Positions 1 through 5,207 of a DNA stretch of 9,450 nucleotides are shown one piece after another (the stretch's first letter is position 1; each line of letters begins with the position of its first letter). The stretch comes from Cytophagales bacterium (GTDB lineage Bacteria > Bacteroidota > Bacteroidia > Cytophagales > Cyclobacteriaceae). The stretch is taken from contig JAHEMU010000080.1 in the NCBI GenBank assembly GCA_024643485.1, forward strand, positions 1 through 9,450, written 5' to 3'. The translations under genes and the position numbers were made by a program. The notes beneath the pieces are model-generated. The model was not told the DNA's origin. It did no database searches and saw nothing but the letters and a program-made list of their open reading frames with translations.

Positions 1-336
1 GTAACCTTGAATGTGGTCGATTTTATTTTTTTTGAAAAGGAATTGAATTCCTTTACTCATTCCATCTGCAACTCCTCTACTTCTTTTCACCATGGCATCA
101 AGGTCAGCGGATGCTCCCTTAACACTAATACCATAGGAATCGGCGTGTTGTATATATTCAAATACATTGGCACTTTTCAACAATGCTTTGGTGGGTATAC
201 ATCCCCAATTCAAACAAATACCACCCAACTCAGCCTTTTCAACTACTCCTACCTTCATTCCAAGTTGGCTAGCGCGAATTGCCGCAACGTACCCTCCGGG
301 GCCACTACCAATTACTACTAGATCATAATTTGCCAT
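1..336 (-). CDS. lpdA: Dihydrolipoyl dehydrogenase (E3), N-terminal part; gene continues past the left edge
   Basis: FAD-dependent disulfide oxidoreductase that reoxidises the dihydrolipoyl group of 2-oxo acid dehydrogenase complexes with NAD+ in the cytoplasm. The first 112 residues are present, about a quarter of the usual ~465. Seen in the translation: the start MANYDLVVIGSGPGGYVAAI with the GxGxxG dinucleotide-binding loop for FAD, then VVEKAELGG, then the redox-active disulfide motif GGICLNWGCIPTKAL (Cys pair spaced C-x4-C). This C-x4-C context, followed by IPTKAL, fits lipoamide dehydrogenase better than glutathione or mercuric reductase. The ATG at 334-336 fits the family N-terminus exactly. 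It lies 90 bp downstream of the ankyrin gene on the same strand but has its own consensus promoter (377-406), so it is probably transcribed separately. The C-terminal His-Glu pair of the family lies outside the window, so integrity cannot be judged. Confidence 0.95.
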   Translation of the reverse strand, partial: MANYDLVVIGSGPGGYVAAIRASQLGMKVGVVEKAELGGICLNWGCIPTKALLKSANVFEYIQHADSYGISVKGASADLDAMVKRSRGVADGMSKGIQFLFKKNKIDHIQGY

Positions 337-376
337 ATTGATACTTTTTATTATTCAAATTTCCATTTTCTGGCCC

Positions 377-406
377 CAAATTTAGCGAAAAACAAACCAA
401 AATCAA
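377..406 (-). promoter_or_regulatory. Bacteroidota-type promoter for lpdA
   Basis: On the minus strand a TTG (404-406) is followed after exactly 19 bases by TAAATTTG (377-384). This matches the TTG-N19-TAnnTTTG consensus of the primary sigma factor in Bacteroidota. Transcription would start near 370, giving a leader of about 34 nt before the lpdA ATG. It is the best promoter match found by eye in this window; it has not been tested by computation. Confidence 0.6.
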
Positions 407-426
407 GGAAGAAAATTCGATATTAC

Positions 427-2241
427 CTACTCGATTGCTCCTTTAGCCTCGAGGAATTTTACTACTTTTTTTCCTTTAGCTCTTTTTAAAGGAGTTTGCT
501 CTTTTTTATTCTTGGCATTGATATCGGCTCCATGATCCAAGAGTAGTTTTACGATATCCAAATTATCGCCCCCGCCACGCACTGCGGCATGAAGCGGAGT
601 ATCTCCATCGCTATCTACTTGATTTACCTGCAATCCCTTCTGAATGAGTATCCGCACTGCATCTGTATTTTCTTCTGAACATGCGATATGAAGGAGGGTT
701 TCTCCTTTTTTAGATACATAAGAAGTAGGAGCTCCTTTTTCTAACAAAAGCGTCGTTAATTCATCCTGATTTTTATCCAAAGTTTGCGCGAGGTATTCAG
801 GATCGTGAATTACCGCACCCGCTTGAATTAATAATCGAGCGGTAGATACGTGGTTATTTTTAACCGCCTCCGGCAAACCATCTGAAGGACTTCCGCCATG
901 TTTTATCATTGCGTCCACGAGCTGATCTTTACCTTCTTTACTCGCAGTAGCAACAAGCCCCTTTTTTCCACCATCGGCACCGTTGTTTAACAATAAAATA
1001 GAAAATTCATCCATTCCGCTTTTAACTGCTTTTTCAATCCCCTCATTTGCATCCGCTCCATTTTCAACTAAAAGTTTTGTAAGCTCGTAATTTTTATCAT
1101 TTACACTTCTATCCACCACCCCTTTCACACTGGCCTTTGCTCCATTTTGGATTAACAAACGGACCATTCCCATATTTTGATCATCTACAGCAGTAGAAAT
1201 TAAGTTATCTTTTTTTACACTCGCACCATTTTTAATTGCGAGTTCGGCGAGTGATAGGTTTTTCTCTTCAACTGCAATCTGAAGCGCTTTCGTTGCATCC
1301 GCTTTATAGCTCAACAGCATTTCGGTCAAACGCCGATCACCGTCTTTTACCGCCTTTTCAATTAAAATATCTGCATTACCGCCATTTACCAGTGCAATCT
1401 CAATCAAATTGATCTTACCTGATTCGCCCGCCACTTTTAACGCTTCATTCGCATTTGCCTTATGGTTTTTTAATAAGTCATCAAAAAAATCCAGGTCATT
1501 GAGCTGCACCGCATAATCGATGACATCATCTGCTTTCCCCCCTTTTTCTAAACATATCTTAATAAAATCAAGGTTTTTAGCAGAAAGAGATTGCTCCAAG
1601 GCATCTTTCACCGAATATCCACCGTCTATTGCCATCCTTGCAATTTCCTTATTGCCATTTTTCAAAGCAATAGCAAAAGCATCGGTTCCTTTGAGCCTTA
1701 CCTCCTTTTCAATCAAAAATCGAAACACTGTGGTATTTCCATTACTAGCGGCAATATCTACCGCCGGTTGAAGATCTGCACCTCCATCAGCCAGAATTCG
1801 AACTAAATCAAGGTCATTTTTTTCAACCGCTCCAACAATTGGTGTGTTTTTATTGACGTTGGCTCCCTTTAAAATCAAATCGCCAATAACGTCTTTATGG
1901 CCCGTTTCAATGGCTGTTTCAATTAAAGTTTTTCCCGCTTGGTCAAGCAAACCAGCACTGGCTCCCTTTGAAATTAATTCATTGAACATGGTCATGTTAT
2001 TCGCTTCCAATGCCACTGCAAGCGGACGCTTCCCCGCTCCGTTGGGTGCGTTTAAATCGGCCCCGTAATTTACCGTTACTTCAAAAAGCTGGCGGTCGTT
2101 GTTCTTAATCGAACGAGTTAAATCCGTTTCACCATCGTCATCGACATTGTTAATTTCTACTAAAATAACCCCATTATCTTGCGCCTGTACGAATGTAGAA
2201 GCTCCGATATAAAGTATAGATATTACCAATAGATATTTCAT
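427..2241 (-). CDS. Exported ankyrin-repeat protein with short, non-canonical repeats
   Basis: 604-residue precursor. The ATG at 2239-2241 is preferred over an in-frame ATG 12 codons upstream (2275-2277), because it opens directly with a signal peptide, MKYLLVISILYIGASTFVQA, likely cleaved before QDNG; the upstream start would put a charged, lysine-rich stretch in front of it. Residues ~37-134 hold about three fairly normal ankyrin units. Residues 135-483 hold about 13 shortened units of 26-28 residues, of the form IxxAVxxxNxxLxxLLIxNGAxxxxx. Residues ~511-600 return to near-canonical repeats (GETLLHIAC..., GDTPLHAAV..., EQTPLKRAK). Ankyrin arrays act as protein-binding scaffolds; the ligand here is unknown, and the signal peptide suggests periplasmic or outer location. 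No enzymatic domain, transmembrane helix after the signal, or lipobox cysteine is seen. The product is certain as a repeat protein, unknown as to role. Confidence 0.9.
   Translation of the reverse strand: MKYLLVISILYIGASTFVQAQDNGVILVEINNVDDDGETDLTRSIKNNDRQLFEVTVNYGADLNAPNGAGKRPLAVALEANNMTMFNELISKGASAGLLDQAGKTLIETAIETGHKDVIGDLILKGANVNKNTPIVGAVEKNDLDLVRILADGGADLQPAVDIAASNGNTTVFRFLIEKEVRLKGTDAFAIALKNGNKEIARMAIDGGYSVKDALEQSLSAKNLDFIKICLEKGGKADDVIDYAVQLNDLDFFDDLLKNHKANANEALKVAGESGKINLIEIALVNGGNADILIEKAVKDGDRRLTEMLLSYKADATKALQIAVEEKNLSLAELAIKNGASVKKDNLISTAVDDQNMGMVRLLIQNGAKASVKGVVDRSVNDKNYELTKLLVENGADANEGIEKAVKSGMDEFSILLLNNGADGGKKGLVATASKEGKDQLVDAMIKHGGSPSDGLPEAVKNNHVSTARLLIQAGAVIHDPEYLAQTLDKNQDELTTLLLEKGAPTSYVSKKGETLLHIACSEENTDAVRILIQKGLQVNQVDSDGDTPLHAAVRGGGDNLDIVKLLLDHGADINAKNKKEQTPLKRAKGKKVVKFLEAKGAIE
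793..1839 (-). repeat. Array of ~13 degenerate coding repeats, 78-84 bp period
   Basis: Within the ankyrin gene, residues 135-483 divide into consecutive units of 26, 28, 26, 26, 27, 26, 26, 28, 28, 26, 28, 26 and 28 residues (my manual alignment). Each keeps the two-helix core (AV/AL...N...L..LLI.NGA) but lacks the TPLH-type hairpin segment that brings a standard ankyrin repeat to 33 residues. The units are similar in protein pattern but clearly diverged in DNA, so this is an old array and not a recent tandem duplication. Confidence 0.7.
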
Positions 2242-2308
2242 TTTACTGTCTTTATGTTTGAATTGATAAGTTCGCAAATAAAAGCTAACAATACAATAAC
2301 ATCATGTA

Positions 2309-3007
2309 TCATGCCAGAACGAAAACGGATCTTTTGTCTCCTGAACTATAGCAAGTCAGCCAATCATTTACTTGGAAAAGTGAATTTCCAGAAATTGTTA
2401 ATTCGTGAATATTTACTACTTCATAATTGACAATCCCTATGGTGTCTAGGTGGTCTGTCAGCTCTTTGATTACCCCAGGAAAACCACTGATTAATAATAG
2501 TCGGTCGTTGAAACAGCAATTAAAACTCTCGGTTAGATGTTTTACTGTTTTAGGCAATTCTTTTTCGATGTGGAGTGCGATAAAACAGGGAGTAGTAGCA
2601 AATAATGGGTCGGTGGTGAACCCCGAACTCAATTGATCTTTCACGTATTTTATCTCTTGAGGGTGATATTCAAATCGATCGAGAAATACACGTTTTTTGT
2701 TAATAGCGTTTTTATTCAAATCAAATAAAGCACTCCAGAACCCCCTGTTTTCAGTGGATCGTTCTGCGGTATTTATACTGTAAAAAAATACGGTGTACTT
2801 CTTGAACCGATGATCATACTCGGTTCGATGTGATTGAACTAGGCTCCTTCCGAAATCTCCTAAAGCGATGCTGTTTGCTTCTGGTTTGAGCACACATTCG
2901 ATATAAACATCATCAGTAGTTTCCCACAAAAGAGTAGTTTTTACGACGATTTCAGTTTGATTTTTCCCCGTTTGGGATTCAATTGTTAAAGATGATTTGT
3001 CAGACAT
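2309..3007 (-). CDS. Hypothetical cytoplasmic protein, 232 aa
   Basis: I do not recognise this protein. It starts at ATG 3005-3007 (MSDKSSLTIESQTGKNQTEI) and ends 67 bp before the preferred start of the ankyrin gene. There is no signal peptide and no transmembrane segment, so it is probably soluble and cytoplasmic. The N-terminal ~80 residues look beta-rich (VVKTTLLW, VYIECVLKP, YTVFFYSI). The second half has alternating hydrophobic strands and helices (CFIALHI at 141-147, RLLLISGFPGVI at 169-180, a helix KELTDHLDTI, then NYEVVNIHELTI), which could be a small alpha/beta fold. Cysteines at 38, 141, 164-165 and 219 show no metal-binding spacing. It sits downstream of a 203-bp intergenic region, so it probably has its own promoter, though none is convincing by eye. 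The open frame is long and internally consistent, so a real gene is likely; its role is unknown. Confidence 0.75.
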   Translation of the reverse strand: MSDKSSLTIESQTGKNQTEIVVKTTLLWETTDDVYIECVLKPEANSIALGDFGRSLVQSHRTEYDHRFKKYTVFFYSINTAERSTENRGFWSALFDLNKNAINKKRVFLDRFEYHPQEIKYVKDQLSSGFTTDPLFATTPCFIALHIEKELPKTVKHLTESFNCCFNDRLLLISGFPGVIKELTDHLDTIGIVNYEVVNIHELTISGNSLFQVNDWLTCYSSGDKRSVFVLA

Positions 3008-3094
3008 GATGACTTATAATTTAAGTTTAACTTTTTTATAGTCACCAGGAATTTGAAGGCAGTGTTAAAATTAACCAATTTTCAGCTGTACTGC

Positions 3095-3153
3095 ACATCG
3101 CTTGGGCACCGTGGTTGGTCACTCGGTTGCCGGGCTTTCGCCGCTCCTGATGT
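3095..3153. other. GC-rich intergenic element able to fold into a three-way junction
   Basis: This 59-bp island is about 63% G+C by manual count, between AT-rich flanks. The ends ACATC (3095-3099) and GATGT (3149-3153) are complementary. On the minus strand they enclose two hairpins: GGC-GAAA-GCC, with a GNRA tetraloop (3133-3142), and a longer imperfect stem pairing GGCAACCG with CGGTGCC (arms 3124-3131 and 3105-3111). A second GATGT copy is at 3156-3160. It lies about 58 bp past the stop of the MORN-like gene and about 90 bp ahead of the 232-aa gene. It could be a dispersed palindromic (REP-like) unit, a 3'-end processing or termination structure, or a small RNA. No U-run follows, so a simple intrinsic terminator is unlikely. 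Strand of function is unknown. Confidence 0.45.
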
Positions 3154-3210
3154 TTGATGTAAAATTAAAGGGATTATTTGATATTTTTTAGAAAGAAGGG
3201 ATTTTTTTTA

Positions 3211-4023
3211 TTATCGCTGGGCTTTAAAATAATCATAAACTTCTCTACCCGCTTCGTTCCATTCACGCAATACATAAGGTACCTCTTTAGAATAAGGGTC
3301 TTTACTGTACCTGATGATCTTTTTTCTCTTCCCTGAAGGATAAAATTCTGTCCAATCACCGACGCGATGATCCCATTGATATTCTCCAGAAACGGCAATT
3401 CTTCCGTTTTGAAAGAAATAATAATAGTTTCCTTCTTTATCTCCGAATTCAACAGGGATAATTTCACGCATCACCTTTCGATCTCGATCATAATATCGAA
3501 CCATGCTTTCTCTAGCCCACCCTTTATAGTATTTCTCCTTATCAACCAGGACATCATTTTTATCGTGGTGCATCCAGGTGCCGTGCTTTAGGCCCAAATA
3601 ATACACTCCACTATCCAGCACCTGATCTCCTATCATTTTTTTATAAGGGCCATGCAATAAGGCGCCATCCTTAGGGTCAAAGTCTCTGGTTTTACGAATC
3701 ATTTGCATTTTATAGTCGTACCAATATAGATCTCTGACAAAATTATCTGGAGGAACGGGGTCTTTTAGGAAGTTAAACAATTCCAACATTAGGCTTTCCC
3801 CAGAGCCATTTCGGGTAAATCCTTTTTTGGTTTTAAACCCATAATACTCATTGCGTTTTAGCTTCTTCTTTTTCTTTTTAACGATATCTGGCATTTCATC
3901 TTCATTGGCATCAAGATTCAACGTGAGGGGAGTATCGATGGTCATGAACTCACCAGTTTCATCTTGCCCTAGGGAAATAAGGGGTAATCCGGTGATGATG
4001 AAAATGAATAATAGTACGCGCAT
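3211..4023 (-). CDS. Exported MORN/YwqK-like repeat protein, 270 aa
   Basis: Starts at ATG 4021-4023 with a clear signal peptide (MRVLLFIFIITGLPLISLG, cut near residue 19), so the mature protein is probably periplasmic or outer-membrane associated. Residues 49-57 are very basic (six lysines, then LKR), just after an acidic stretch (DANEDEMPD). From about residue 124 to 240 there are aromatic/glycine repeats of the MORN-variant (YwqK) kind: HGPYKKM, SGVYYLGLKHGTWMHHD, GNYYYFFQNGRIAVSGEYQW, VGDWTEFYPSGKRKKIIRYS. In Bacteroidota such proteins are common and mostly uncharacterised; the repeats form beta-hairpin arrays thought to mediate binding. It lies 37 bp downstream of bshA on the same strand, consistent with co-transcription, but nothing in its sequence links it to bacillithiol. 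The repeat assignment is from motif appearance only. Confidence 0.8.
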   Translation of the reverse strand: MRVLLFIFIITGLPLISLGQDETGEFMTIDTPLTLNLDANEDEMPDIVKKKKKKLKRNEYYGFKTKKGFTRNGSGESLMLELFNFLKDPVPPDNFVRDLYWYDYKMQMIRKTRDFDPKDGALLHGPYKKMIGDQVLDSGVYYLGLKHGTWMHHDKNDVLVDKEKYYKGWARESMVRYYDRDRKVMREIIPVEFGDKEGNYYYFFQNGRIAVSGEYQWDHRVGDWTEFYPSGKRKKIIRYSKDPYSKEVPYVLREWNEAGREVYDYFKAQR

Positions 4024-4060
4024 GCTAATACAAATAACGTAAAATTAGTTTAAATATTTT

Positions 4061-5200
4061 CTATTTTACCGAGGCGTGAAATTCTTTCAATACCTTGTTA
4101 TAGTAATCGGTATAGAAAGGTAAAATGTTATCTACTTGAAATTGTTGCGCTCTTGCCAATGCATTTTTCTTAAAAGTTTCATGATTAGCATCATCTAAAA
4201 CGATAAGTGTATTGCGGGTCATGTCCTCCACGTCTCCTACATTGCTTAAAAATCCGGTTTCGCCGTGAATGTTCAACTCAGGGAGCCCTCCTGTGTTGGA
4301 GCTTATTACCGGAACTTCACAAGCCATCGCTTCCAAGGCGGCCAATCCAAAACTTTCCTTTTCGGAAGGCATGATAAATACATCGGCAATTGAAAGTACT
4401 TCCTCCACCATTTCCAATTTTCCCAAGAATCGGATGTCGCCACAATCACCGCATTCTCTACATAATTCTTCTATGTGGTGTCGTTCAGGGCCATCTCCTA
4501 CTAACAATAATTTCGCTGGGATTTTCTTTCTTACTGCATTGAAAATATGTACCACATCTTGTACTCTTTTAACTTTCCTGAAATTACTGGTATGAACGAG
4601 TAATTTTTCATTTTGTGGACAAATAGCTTTTCTAAAATGTTCTTTGCTCTGCCTTCTAAACCTAGACAAATCAACAAAATTAGGAATCACTTCAATGTGA
4701 TTTTTCACTTTAAAAAAATCGTATGTTTCTTTTTTTAATGATTCAGAAACGGCTGTTACCCCATCGCTTTGTGAAATCGAGAAGGTCACTACAGGTTCGT
4801 AACTCTTATCTTTACCTACAATGGTAATATCCGTACCGTGCAACGTCGTCACTACTGGTAGGTGGATGTTTTTGGTAAGTAGTATCTGTTTTGCCATATA
4901 AGCAGCCGACGCATGAGGAATGGCGTAATGCACATGCAGTAAGTCCAATTTCTCATAAAGGGCCACGTCCACAATTTTACTTGCCAAAGCCAATTCATAG
5001 GGCGGATATTTGAATAATGGATAGGCAGAAATATCCACTTCATGATAGTTTATATTCTCATTAAAGAAATCCAAACGAGTGGGTTGGGTATAGGTAATGA
5101 AATGAACATTGTGACCTTTTGTTGCAATGGCCTTTCCTAACTCCGTTGCTACCACTCCGCTACCTCCAAAGGTTGGATAGCAAACTATTCCTATATTCAT
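4061..5200 (-). CDS. bshA: N-acetyl-alpha-D-glucosaminyl L-malate synthase (bacillithiol synthesis)
   Basis: Cytoplasmic GT-B fold retaining glycosyltransferase of family GT4 that joins GlcNAc from UDP-GlcNAc to L-malate, the first step of bacillithiol synthesis. At 379 residues it matches the family length. Visible features in order: MNIGIVCYPTFGGSGVVATE with the glycine-rich donor loop (residues 11-15), LLHVHYAIPHASAAY (88-101), the conserved TLHGTDIT (119-126), VSESLKKET (151-159), VIPNFVD (171-177), SNFRKVKR (205-212, phosphate-binding basic residues), VGDGPE (234-239) and the GT4 C-terminal E-x7-E motif E282-E290 in EKESFGLAALEAMACEVPVI. The VCYPTFGGSGVVATELG opening separates BshA from other GT4 enzymes. 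The gene begins 7 bp after the serine-hydrolase stop, so translation is probably coupled and the two are likely in one operon. bshB and bshC are not in the window. Confidence 0.95.
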   Translation of the reverse strand: MNIGIVCYPTFGGSGVVATELGKAIATKGHNVHFITYTQPTRLDFFNENINYHEVDISAYPLFKYPPYELALASKIVDVALYEKLDLLHVHYAIPHASAAYMAKQILLTKNIHLPVVTTLHGTDITIVGKDKSYEPVVTFSISQSDGVTAVSESLKKETYDFFKVKNHIEVIPNFVDLSRFRRQSKEHFRKAICPQNEKLLVHTSNFRKVKRVQDVVHIFNAVRKKIPAKLLLVGDGPERHHIEELCRECGDCGDIRFLGKLEMVEEVLSIADVFIMPSEKESFGLAALEAMACEVPVISSNTGGLPELNIHGETGFLSNVGDVEDMTRNTLIVLDDANHETFKKNALARAQQFQVDNILPFYTDYYNKVLKEFHASVK

Positions 5201-5207
5201 ACAGTTA

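Noticed and set aside
7..321. Plus-strand open frame of 104 codons at the left edge
   Set aside because: It lies antisense to the clearly recognisable N-terminus of dihydrolipoyl dehydrogenase and has no recognisable protein features.
793..1839. Regularly spaced units suggestive of a tandem DNA repeat or CRISPR array
   Set aside because: The periodicity is at protein level in a continuous reading frame; the DNA units are strongly diverged and there are no identical repeats with unique spacers.
1520..2068. Several plus-strand frames inside the ankyrin gene
   Set aside because: They follow from the repetitive coding pattern of the ankyrin gene read on the opposite strand; none has a plausible product.
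2242..2308. Possible promoter for the ankyrin gene (TAGCTTTT or TTTATTTG on the minus strand)
   Set aside because: Each differs from the -7 consensus and neither has a TTG at the expected spacing, so I did not list one.
3064..3075. Inverted repeat GTTAA-AA-TTAAC upstream of the 232-aa gene as a possible operator
   Set aside because: Five-base arms in AT-rich DNA are expected by chance, and no promoter box is positioned next to it.
3167..3210. Two nearby AAGGGATT-like direct repeats and a T-run after the MORN-like gene, considered as a terminator
   Set aside because: They are direct, not inverted, and no stem can be drawn next to the homopolymer run.
3174..3467. 97-codon minus-strand frame overlapping the end of the MORN-like gene
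   Set aside because: It overlaps the repeat-bearing C-terminus of the 270-aa protein in another frame; the 270-aa frame has a signal peptide and repeats, this one has neither.
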